Positions 24,792 through 33,258 of a stretch of 64,000 nucleotides of DNA are shown here, piece after piece (position 1 is the stretch's first letter; each line of letters begins with the position of its first letter). Position numbers and translations under genes: made by a program. Location: positions 144,813 to 208,812 of the forward strand of contig JAUCBJ010007179.1 in assembly GCA_032718475.1 (NCBI GenBank). The letters run 5' to 3'. A model generated the notes under the pieces. That model was not told where the DNA came from. It searched no databases and saw only the letters and a program-made list of their open reading frames with translations. Source of the DNA: Nemertoderma westbladi (lineage: Eukaryota > Xenacoelomorpha > Nemertodermatida > Nemertodermatidae).

Positions 24792-25369
24792 AGGGCAGTT
24801 TTCGTTCGATCAGCAATAGGCCTAACTATACAAAATGTAGTATTATTGCCTAGTAACCAATTCATAGCTACCGTATGGTTTTTACTTTGAGACATTTCAC
24901 CCTCTAGCAGCAGACTCGGATCTTCAGACTACTCTGTTGGTTGGGAATTAATTTGACACATGGCGTTTGGGCGATGGCTTTGTTGTTGAGCTAATATGCG
25001 CGTGGACTGCTTCGCAATACAATGCGAAAGAATGCAATCTATTGCAAGAGCAGATGTTTATTATAGTTTTCTTAGGCGAATTGATGTAATAACGAAGCTA
25101 TAGGTTTGAATAATTTAAACTCTATCGCAGGTCCCATTCACGCGTTGACATACAGTATAGGATTCGATGTTTGGATTAGTCATGCTACGGTTAATAAGAG
25201 CCCAAACGGCCGCAGATTATTGATGGATGACTCGGGGCCAAACTGGGGCCACTTTATTTTTGTGTGAGGGTAATTTATGTTTTGGGTTTCGATTGTGTCT
25301 TTTTATTTAATTCTACCTTTACCTACTGTATGGCAAAAATAATACAAATGTACTGTATATTGTATTGCA
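24792..25369. other. Unassigned core of hexamer element
   Basis: About 580 bp with no gene or repeat recognised, between the tRNA-like sequence and the right TIR. Confidence 0.5.
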
Positions 25370-25617
25370 CAGTGCCTATTGTATTGTATATTTCGTTTGC
25401 TGTAGTACAATTTATTCATCGCGCGTCCCTATCTGATTGATTTGTATCAAATTAAATTGCCTTTGGCAACATTATTTGATACAAATCGATTGATTAAACA
25501 ATTAATTAATTGTTTAATCGACCAATTAATTAATTGATTAATTAATTAATGACCTACTTAACACCCAAGGTGCGAAGTAGGTCCAACTGTCGCCGAGGAT
25601 GGGTTCATCTTACTACT
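25370..25617 (-). repeat. Right TIR of hexamer element
   Basis: Reverse complement of 23299-23546. Confidence 0.92.
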
Positions 25618-25623
25618 GAGGCC

Positions 25624-26057
25624 CCTTGACTTGCAGTTGAGGGCGTGGGTCGTTATAAACGGTTCCCCACACCCCTCGTACTTCGCCGGGAGGCCAGGCA
25701 GCGTCAGGCCATATCTCATTGAGAGATTGTCCCGGAACACCCCCGGGTCGAGGTCTGTATAATCCACTATGGAGGGCTGCGCCGTCAACCACCCACTGGT
25801 TTTGTGGGTCACAGTTCTCTCCACAGTTCGACGCCATTCAGCTGGGACACCGAGGAGGGCGGAATCCTGCCTCGCCTTGTATGAGGCGTCCTGTGCGATG
25901 CGGCTCTCCGCCAAAGCGGAGGAGAGGCACGCGGCATGGTCTGCAACATGGAGGGGGCGACCTGTCAGCGACCTGTCATACACCAGAGCGACCTGTCAGC
26001 AGCTCTGGTGTATACCCGATGCGGGGCCCACATTGGCGCAACTGATCCCACCACTTA
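25624..26057 (-). pseudogene. RT retroelement, segment after motif C
   Basis: Read from 26057 downwards it begins KWWDQLRQCGPRIGY, which follows the YADD block in this RT family. It ends with FRDNLSMRYG, then GCGEPFITTHALNCKSRGL, a Cys/His motif typical of the same family. A short duplication of GACCTGTCA words at 25965-26000 disturbs it. It is bounded by the LINE B tail on one side and the TIR element on the other. Confidence 0.78.
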
Positions 26058-27590
26058 TAATAATAATAATAATAATAATTTCTTTTTATTCGCAAAAACT
26101 CCGCAACAAGTTAAAAAACCGCACAGAGGCAGCCTAACAGAATAAGATCCCATTATAGCTGATTATTACGCGAATAAAGCGTCACAACCTACGATTTTAA
26201 TTTGTACTATAAAATTAACATACAGTAGGTTTAGTACTCAACTAATCTATAATAATGTACTGTACAATATGTACACAGTACCTTAAGCACAAACTTCGAT
26301 CAAACTCGTTAGCCAGCTGTCTCCGGCATATATTTGTTTAAATTTATAGTCATATTAGTGTGTTTAATTTATGTTATGTCGTCACGTGAGTACATTTTGT
26401 AAAATTCCTTCTTTAGTTTATTTGTAAATTTGCTATATGACTTTGTTTCGCGAATATTTAAATTTAGAGAATTCCACAGTCTCGTACTACTAACCATCAC
26501 GCTGTTGTATCCAAATTTTGTTTTTGTTTTTGGTACTTTGATACGGAATGTTCTTTTATTTATGTTTTTATTTTGCCTTTTAAAATTTTTAAGGAAAGCA
26601 ATACTTAGATTTTTAAATGGTGTTGATAAATCGAAAAAATATTTAAAGAAGTATTTTAGTACGTAGAAATTTCTAAGTGCTTGTAAGTGGGGTAATTTTG
26701 CCTTAGTGCGTAATTCTGTCCCAGTGGCATCTCTGATTTTTTTGCAGTAGACAGTACGTAGCCCGTAGTTTTGAATTTTATCTAGCCTGTAAAGTAATTC
26801 TTTGTACCCGTGTGTCATATGTAGTGGTGTAATAATTTCACAGCAGTAATTATGTAGTGGTAGGACAGTAGCCTTATACACTGTTAGTTTCGTGTTAGTA
26901 GGTAATTGACCTTTAATAAGTCTTAAACATGATACTGCATGGGTCATTTTCTCAGCAATCAATTTTATTTGTGGCTTCCAAGTAATTTTATTATCAATTA
27001 TTATTCCTAGGTATTTAAATTGCGAGCTCTGTTTAACGGTTGCTTTTCCTATGTGCAGGTTAATTTTTTCTATCTCATTTGTTCTAGAATGTGGAGTTAT
27101 TAAAATAAATTCAGTTTTTTCGGGATTTAGTTGCATTTTTAAACTTGAAAAGGTACTATCTATTTTTAATATACGATTTGATAAGGTTTGGGTAGCAGCG
27201 ATCGGATCCGGTCCTGATGCAAAGATGAGAGTGTCGTCAGCGTATTGAATGATGTTAAGGTCTTCAGATTCAGCAATTTCGTTGACGTATATGAGGAACA
27301 TAAGAGGTCCCAAAAGTGTTCCTTGCGGAATTCCCCGTTCAGTCTGTTCCCAACTGGAGAAGTTTCCGTTGAGTTTAACCCTTTGTTTTCGTTGGCAAAG
27401 GTAGTCTTTCATTAGGGAGACAGCAGTCGAATGGAGACCAATTTCTTTTAATTTTAGAAGAAGAATATGATGATTCAACGAATCGAAAGCCTTACTTAGA
27501 TCTAGTGAAGCTACAGCCACGTGATTTCCTTCGTCAAGTTTTGATCGCCAATTCTCAGTTGCGTATATAATCGCATCCTTAGTAGAAAAA
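26058..27590 (-). mobile_element. LINE B, 5'-truncated insertion with ATT tail
   Basis: A LINE copy inserted in the RT retroelement. Its coding sense is minus. The 5' end is truncated at about 27590 inside the RT (FSTKDAIIYATENW is the first readable block), and the 3' end is a run of eight ATT units (26060-26083 as AAT on plus). The RT frame is open to its natural stop. The target duplication appears to be only AAG, since joining the flanks across it gives GVCKWWDQL in frame. Confidence 0.9.
26369..27590 (-). CDS. LINE B reverse transcriptase (5'-truncated, otherwise open)
   Basis: The RT of a jockey/CR1-like non-LTR element, about 400 residues in one frame up to a stop at 26369. The first in-frame ATG is at 27520, but the frame is open to the truncation at 27590. 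Motif A is LDLSKAFDS (first Asp at residue 7 from that ATG), motif B is GIPQGTLLGP (63-72) and motif C is QYADDTLIF (93-96). LNPEKTEFI and FKYLGIIIDNKITW mark the thumb. The C-terminal region ends with RLWNSLNL and a basic tail. The lack of stops or frameshifts points to a young insertion; it lacks endonuclease and ORF1 and cannot move by itself. Confidence 0.9.
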
Positions 27591-28455
27591 ACTTACACAC
27601 ACCGGTGATAGAACCCGCCGACGAGGAGTCGTCAGCGTACCAACACTGAGTTTGGAAGCAGGTGGAGCTGCCAGTAGACTGTGCTGGTTGATCGGGTTGG
27701 TTACAGGGTGTTGTGTCAGGCGGGTCTCCCGGCGGTGGGTCAGGCTGGTCTCGAAATGGTGGGTCAGGCGGGTCTCCCAGCGGTGGGTCAGGCTGGTCTC
27801 GAAATCGTGGGTCAGGCGGGTCTCCCAGCGGTGGGTCAGGCTGGTCTCCCATAGCTGAGTCAGGCGGACCTCCCGGTGATGGGTCAGGCGGGTCTCCCGC
27901 TGGTGGGTCAGGCGGGTCTCCCGGCAGTGGTTCTGGTGAGCCTACCAGTGGTGGGTCTGATGGGTCTCCTGGTGATGGGTTAGGCGGGTCTCCCGGCAGT
28001 GGGTCAGATGGGTCCGCTGGCTGTTCCTCTTCAGCCAAAGTCAGTGATAATGGCGTTTCTTCACAGGGCGTCCAGGGCTGGTCCCCAGAAAGCGTGGGAG
28101 ACGAGCCGGTAGGAGGCGTAATCAGCGGATCTCGTGGTGGTAGGTCACCGACATCCCGCAATGACCGGACCAAGGAGAGTGTCCCACAACCATACCCCAA
28201 CATCGCCGCCGGATCCCCCTGGGTATATCCTTCACGACTCCACAGAGGGTTGTCGGATCCCTGGAGGTAGAGGGCCGCATGGCCATTATAGGCATTGTAC
28301 AAATACCGGGAACACCGGTGCCAGTACAGACGCGCGTCGTTCCAGAGGGCCACGGGACGACTCAAACTATTGGAGGCATTGGCAGCGTCAACGAGGAGCA
28401 TGCACAAACTCGAACATCGCCAACATCGCGTGGACTGCACCTTCGATACCGGCTT
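27591..28455 (-). pseudogene. RT retroelement catalytic core with proline-rich insert
   Basis: Holds KAGIEGAVHAM (in a second frame near 28390-28440), motif A (LLVDAANASNSLSR, where the family usually has Phe instead of the second Ser), motif B (EGYTQGDPAAM, about 28201-28233) and motif C (CWYADDSS, about 27628-27645). About 185 residues separate B and C, instead of a few dozen. The extra length is mainly P-G-D-P-P-D-P-P repeats coded by a 24-bp minisatellite (27715-28015). The two halves before motif A are shifted relative to the upstream frame. LINE B interrupts it just after GSITGVC. Confidence 0.82.
27715..28015. repeat. 24-bp minisatellite inside an RT palm domain
   Basis: About 12 units of GGTCTCCCGGCGGTGGGTCA plus GGCG with variants, including CGAAAT versions. 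Twenty-four bases are eight codons, so the RT frame stays open across the array. Confidence 0.9.
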
Positions 28456-29763
28456 TCACCCCCGTGCAGAGCTGGTCCACCCACACTCCGTGGTGACGTC
28501 CATCTTTGTGGCCGCTGTAAGGCAGCTGGTCACCAATCGATAGAGGACTTCTCCAATACCAATTGGCCTGACTCCGGGCTCCTTGTCGATGGCTATGAGG
28601 CGGCAGGCACGGAGAGCGCGGATCTCGCCCCATGGGACCAAGGTGATGGCGAGACGACAAGCCAACCCGGCGACTGCTTCATGCAGCCGTGAGCAATGGG
28701 CCTCGTACCGGGTGAGGATCGCACGCCAAAGTTCAGCGTCTCCACCTATGGGGCCGGTACTGTCATGCAGATAACGCGAAACCTTCAAGACAAGCTGCCC
28801 TGTGATAGCCACCTCTTCAAGGGGGTGTAACTCCTCGCACTGCTCGAACGAATTCGGGGATACTTCCATTTGAGGCGGGTGTTTACTCTCCAGGACGACT
28901 TGAATGGTGACACCAGCCGGCTGACCCTCGGCCTGGGTCTCGGGGTCCAAAACCCCGCCACTATCTCGATCTGTCACAATACGGACAGTGGCCCGGTTCT
29001 GTCCGGCCGGAATCTTCTGGTTGTAGACTCTAGCCGGATCAGGTGGTGCTGAACCCTGGCGTCTAACAAACTCCAAATTGCAGTGCTCCGCCTTGACTAC
29101 CAACTGCCGAAACTCTTCCCGTTCCCACATTCCAATCCGTTGTAATATTGTGCGTCGGATATCCGCCCCCTTTACCACTTCCGGGTCCCGCTGGAACACA
29201 GTCGCGATGAAGCAAAGGGGGTGCTCAGAAGGGTGGACTCCCTTGGTCAATTTCTCCACCTCACTGACAAGAAACTCCGCCACCTTTCGCCCCACGTTGC
29301 CACCGGGCACTGTATAGAGGCGACCTGAAAGGCCAGCAAGTCGAGAGTGGCGGGCTCCCCAGTCCGGATCAGTTGAAACACCAGGGGCATTGAGCCACGG
29401 TCCCCCAAAGGCGCTCTCCAGGCGGTCTGAAGTTGATGGATGGAGAGGATGAGGTCCTCCCGCAGGATCCTGGGTTACTGGGTCAGGGCCCATATCGACA
29501 TTGCGCAGTAACGGGATCTGACTTATAACGGCGCTCGAATATGAGTCCAAATCGGAAGTCGAATTGCTGTGATCCTCCTCGAGGGACAAACCGACTGGAT
29601 ATACAGCTGAGGCAGGGATCGCACTTGTGGCAAGCCTGGTGGCTGACACGGTGAGGCTGTGAGGATTTTTGCAGTCGTCACAATCCGACGGTTTACAGCC
29701 AACACAGGGACGTCCACCGCGGGTGCAGCGACACTTGGTTGATGGGCCACAAGACCCGGTCAT
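28456..29763 (-). pseudogene. RT retroelement N-terminal region and RT motifs 1-2
   Basis: A 435-residue frame starting at an ATG (29763). The N-terminus is Cys-rich (C-x6-C-x-C-x6-C-x2-C pattern in the first 30 residues), probably metal binding. The middle has no recognised domain. The end reads RLIAIDKEPGVRPIGIGEVLYRL, an RT fingers motif, and then leaves the frame (SSARG, stop) where the true protein should continue into KAGIEGAVHAM of the next segment. The frameshift lies near 28450-28470. Codons are much more GC-rich than the neighbouring DNA, as expected for a transposed gene. Confidence 0.8.
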
Positions 29764-30105
29764 TATTCAAGTATATATTTAATTAAAGTATTAATTATTC
29801 ATTATTAAAGTTAGATAAGTTGTGCTTACCTAAGTTGGTTTGAGAAAGTGTTTTATGCAAATGACTTGGAGGCTGAATTATTAAATATTTCTGAATTACC
29901 GCAATAAAGATATGGTGTATTATAGAGAAACAACTATAAATAAAATTTGATATTAATTTTCTATCTTTACTCTTCCAATCTCTTTATTGCTCTTCTGTCA
30001 CTCAACTATTGAAAGAAAAAAGCATTATTGCATAAGTTTATTTCAATGTGAAATATTTACAAATTTGCGAAAATGCAGCTAACAATTTGTTGTATATTTT
30101 TTTAG
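29764..30105. other. Intron end before EGF exon 2
   Basis: AT-rich sequence ending in a T-rich tract and the AG acceptor at 30104-30105. No other feature was seen. Confidence 0.5.
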
Positions 30106-30243
30106 ATGAGAATGAATGCGAAGAAGATTATATTGATTGCGGAAATGATAAAAGATGTCGCAATACTGTAGGCAGTTACAAATGCGATTGCCAGGAGGGA
30201 TACATGAATAGCGATAAAAGTGATACGACTTCACCCTGCATTG
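30106..30243 (+). CDS. cbEGF exon 2
   Basis: A 138-bp phase 1-1 exon (acceptor TTTTTTTAG, donor GTGTGT) encoding one cbEGF. It starts D-E-N-E-C, has CRNTVGSYKCDC (hydroxylation consensus) and ends PCIG. It has six cysteines and a slightly longer last loop with an acidic, Ser/Thr-rich stretch. It is only 290 bp upstream of exon 3, whereas the intron before it is 14.6 kb. It belongs to the same gene as the exon at 15360, judged by identical phase, strand and domain type. Confidence 0.9.
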
Positions 30244-30533
30244 GTGTGTGGATTACTAACAGTTAATTATAGACTACCTACACTTATTCTTGATAAATAA
30301 ATAACGTCATAAGTAACGTCAACATTATAGTTTCATAGACTTTATAGCAACATAGACTTTATAGTAATGTGCTACCTATTTGCATTTAGTTTCTAATGAA
30401 GAGTTTAGACCCCCCCCCCCCCCCCCCCCCCTACCCTCCATCCCCTATATGATTTAGGCCTGCGGTACGTTAACTACAGCGATCAAGGCGCGGACTACCT
30501 TTTTAAAACGTTGAAATTATTTTATTTTTTTAG
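30244..30533. other. Short intron with a poly-C run
   Basis: A 290-bp intron. An uninterrupted run of 23 C at about 30410-30432 stands on the coding strand, followed by CTACCCTCC; a T-rich tract and AG precede exon 3. Confidence 0.75.
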
Positions 30534-30656
30534 ATATAAATGAATGTGAATTTGACACATACGAATGCGATAGCTTGAAAGTATGTAACAATAATATGGG
30601 TGGTTACTCATGCGACTGTCAAACAGGCTATGAGCTGAACTCCGGTGATTGCTCAG
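30534..30656 (+). CDS. cbEGF exon 3
   Basis: A 123-bp phase 1-1 exon (acceptor TTTTTTTAG, donor GTATGT). It encodes D-I-N-E-C ... CNNNMGGYSCDC ... GDCSG, with six cysteines and the hydroxylation consensus. The next exon of the series is 15.1 kb downstream (45753). Translation of the spliced series stays in frame because every cassette is a multiple of three. Confidence 0.92.
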
Positions 30657-30845
30657 GTATGTTACCGATAATAAAGTGGTTGCATACATTTAGGGAACGG
30701 TAGGGATATTCTGCAGTTACATGCCAGCTTATCATACCCCAGGGTGCCAGGGTAGGGTAGAACTGGATATGTAAGTTGCCTATGAGCTGCTTAGGTTCTA
30801 CTATTTAGTGTTTGTTCTTATCCCAATACCTCGAAATCTACATTT
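30657..30845. other. Intron start after EGF exon 3
   Basis: No feature other than the donor site. Confidence 0.4.
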
Positions 30846-31016
30846 TATTGTCTACACCGTCAAAAGATACAAAACAAAAAAAAATAATCACCAACGACTC
30901 TGAGAAAGTCCAAATATAACCAAAGCCTGTAACCTGAATTTTAACCAAACAATATGGAGTGCAGTGGGGTAACCCATTTCACTCCGCCCTACTAATTATT
31001 AATAATATGTAAGTAT
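30846..31016 (-). repeat. Dispersed repeat, inverted partner of 45515-45683
   Basis: About 170 bp that pairs in reverse with 45515-45683. Shared words include TTTGGTTAAA, GATTATTTTTTT and GGTGTAG. It lies 190 bp after EGF exon 3. Confidence 0.8.
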
Positions 31017-31288
31017 AATAGCTACTGGCTTGACAATTCTAAATATGTCATAAAAATTTAGAATATAATTATTGTTGGTCAATGGCCCACTGCAACAGGA
31101 TTTCTGTAATTTTTTTTAATAGCTAACGCGGTACCATTCTAGAATATTATCATTATTTTAAAAACGAATTTCCACATTTTGTAGAACAATAATTTTGGAA
31201 AATATCGATATACTGAGAGCGCCACTTGTTTTTTTTGTAAACAATGGTTGCCTTTTCATAAAAAATATCAGATCATATACTCAGTAAT
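31017..31288. other. AT-rich intron sequence
   Basis: No feature recognised. Confidence 0.4.
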
Positions 31289-31862
31289 TCATTCACAAGA
31301 GTGTCCTCTCCAATAAGTTTCAAGGCTAATTGCAAAGGTGGTTTTAATGCGTTCTAATTCTTTCAAATCTCGGAGAGACAGGTATGATGCACAGGGATCA
31401 ATAGCATATAGTAGTACCGTTGGAGAAAATTTCATGTTGAAAATTCGAATTCCTGAAGTTACTGAAACTTTCTGTTGGTAGCGGGACATGAGCCAATGGC
31501 CTGAAAACACTTCTCTTTTTTGTTTACCACGTGGTGATTGACTTAATGAGGACTGAATTTTTATACCCAAATAGTCATTGTTTACCATGTAAAATATACC
31601 TGATGGGGATAATGAACCATTTTCGAAACTTGACAATTGTTGTTTTCTTTAAATTGATATACATCTCATTGGAGTAACACCATTCACTAACTACTGCATC
31701 AAAGGCTTTCTGTAATTTTTCACCATCTGATGTATAAGTGGCCCAATCATCATCATAGAAGATGAATATTAGCAGACTTCCTTTGCTCTGTAAAACCAGC
31801 GCAAGATCGGCAATGAATAACAGGACTAGTGTTGGATAACACACCCTGTTTTTCCATTCCAC
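31289..31862 (-). pseudogene. LINE C fragment (RT palm to thumb)
   Basis: Two overlapping broken frames. The first (31575-31862) has FYDDDWATYTSDGEKLQKAF and MYINLKKTTIVKFRK, which resemble the FADD and thumb region of LINE RTs. The second (31289-31636) has NNDYLGIKIQSSL and SPTVLLYAIDPCASY, which match the YLG and ILLYG segments. It is degenerate, and its clade is not determined. Its upstream border (about 31840) joins a repeat also found next to LINE D. Confidence 0.6.
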
Positions 31863-32101
31863 AGGGTAGGTGTCGCAGTGGAGTCAGATATACCAGGTCA
31901 GGTATACCAACTCTCACGCTCATGGCCCACCATTGGCTATGCAGCTCATCTGCTGGGCCATGCCCTGTACCCCTGCTGCCAGGTACAGGTCGGAGTGAAG
32001 TGCAGACAGATTGGACATGTGAACACTCTACTCCAGACCAGCCGTCATTGGTAGATCACCATCTGCTTGGTCAGGCCATACACCCCTGCAGCCAAGTATA
32101 T
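31840..32101. repeat. Dispersed repeat shared with 56226-56486
   Basis: About 255 bp in the same orientation as 56226-56486, from ACACCCTG through CTCATCTGCTGGG, GCCCTGTACCCCTGCTGCC and GTAGATCACCATCTGC. Both copies stand directly upstream (in coding sense) of a LINE fragment, so it may be a 5' part of that LINE or a SINE captured with it. Confidence 0.82.
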
Positions 32102-32341
32102 AGTATGACCTACTATAGTGTAACTATAGTAGTGGTGGTAGTAGTAGTAGTAGCATGGCCTATATATATATACGGCCTAACATGTTGTCGATTTGGCCTT
32201 AAAAAAGAGGCCAGTTTTTTTTACACTAATTTAATATTTTGATACGGGGAGAGTTCTATAAATTGCCATTTGCTGCAATTTGGTCAACGGACGTAATTGA
32301 AGTCTCTTCGTTAAGCAAGATACTAAATTTTATGGTAGCTA
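32102..32341. other. Spacer with short microsatellites
   Basis: A (GTA)n run near 32135-32153 and a TA run near 32161-32172. Nothing else. Confidence 0.5.
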
Positions 32342-32896
32342 ATGTTTTAGATAGGTTTAGCTAGTAATTTCAACACTGGTTCCGACATCCTACTTCCCTC
32401 TATAAATTTTTTGTAGTAGCTAGTTCTTATTACTATTTGTATAGAAAATGTTCCAGAACATGTTAGCTATTTATTTTTAAAAAATTATGTTCTAGAATAA
32501 ATATTTTTTGTTCTAGAACATTTTTTAGAAAATAATCTGGATTCTATTTAAAACGCATGGAATCGTTCTAAAACGTGTTTAAAATCAATAAAAAAAAATG
32601 TTCAAAAATTTATTTTATTCACAATATATTTTTTTCACAATTTTTTTTATTGATTTTAAACACGTTTTAGAACGATTCCATGCGTTTTAAATAGAATCCA
32701 GATTTTTTTCTAAAAAATGTTCTAGAACAAAGATATTTGTTCTAGAACATAACTTTTTTAAAAATGAATAGCTAAAATGTTCTGGAACATTTTCTATACA
32801 AATAGTAATAAGAACTAGCTACTACAAAAAATGTATAAAGGGAAGTAGGATATCGGAACCAGTGTTGAAATTACTAGCTAAACCTATCTAAAACAC
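32342..32896. mobile_element. Foldback MITE (palindrome) flanked by TA
   Basis: A 555-bp near-perfect palindrome with arms of about 270 bp and its centre near 32620. It is flanked by TA at 32340-32341 and 32897-32898, which fits a Tc1/mariner-type target duplication. No coding sequence. Each arm holds three TTCYRGAA-type words. Confidence 0.8.
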
Positions 32897-32904
32897 TACA
32901 AAAC

Positions 32905-33190
32905 ATCTTAGTCCGGCAGCCACGTACCTCTTTTTGGCCCAACCGAAAATTTTTGGACGGATTACATTTTTTGGATGTTTTGGTGTCTAGGAGTCCCTCT
33001 TAACATAAAAAAGTGATTTATGGACTTTGACACCTTGGGCAATTTGAATTAATGACCCGTTTCTATGGACTACAGCAATTTCTTTGAAAGCTTAGCAATC
33101 AGATTGGCGATTAACTGGTGGGCTTGAACTGGTGGTAATTTTGATCGAAAATATGAAAACTTTAGAGAAACTATTGAAGTGTTGCTATGG
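32905..33190 (+). repeat. Dispersed repeat, inverted relative of 39780-40095
   Basis: Shares CCGGCAGCCAC, CCGAAAATTTTTGGACGGATT, TGATGTTTTG-like and GACTTTG...GGGCA words in the same order with the reverse complement of 39780-40095. It is an old family with substantial divergence. Confidence 0.7.
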
Positions 33191-33250
33191 TAACGAAGGC
33201 ACTACAACTATCTCTATCTTTCCAAGGAAAAACTACTATGCCTACTGACA

Positions 33251-33258
33251 CTCATGTG
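33251..33258 (+). repeat. Target-site duplication CTCATGTG (left)
   Basis: Identical 8-mer at 34664-34671. Merlin elements duplicate 8-9 bp. Confidence 0.88.

Larger units (their letters stand above)
23299..25617. mobile_element. TIR element carrying a GGCTGT hexamer array
   Basis: A 2,319-bp element with 248-bp terminal inverted repeats (23299-23546 and 25370-25617) and a 6-bp target duplication. It starts AGTAGTAAGATG and ends with the complement. Each TIR contains further hairpins: AATTAATTAATT palindromes and a TTTGTATCAAAT/ATTTGATACAAA stem around TTGCCAAAGGCAA. Between the TIRs lie 1.09 kb of GGCTGT repeats, a tRNA-like promoter and about 580 bp of unassigned DNA. No transposase is present, so it is non-autonomous; the superfamily is not clear from a 6-bp duplication. 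Confidence 0.9.
22836..29763 (-). mobile_element. RT retroelement split by two nested insertions
   Basis: One minus-strand retroelement covers about 6.9 kb but is interrupted by a TIR element (23299-25617) and a LINE (26058-27590). Removing both, with one copy of each duplicated target, restores contiguous reading at both joints. The order is a Cys-rich N-terminus, a long linker, RT motifs 1-2, A, B, a proline-rich repeat, motif C (YADD), a WWDQL segment, an RYG...CG...HALNCK segment and the C-terminal LCLRG segment. I recognise the RT type from many invertebrate genomes but cannot name its clade with confidence. Frameshifts near 28450 and an internal deletion near 23270 make it a pseudogene. 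Confidence 0.82.

Noticed and set aside
27652-28692. Gly/Ser-rich plus-strand frames
   Set aside because: Antisense shadows of the RT gene and its 24-bp minisatellite.
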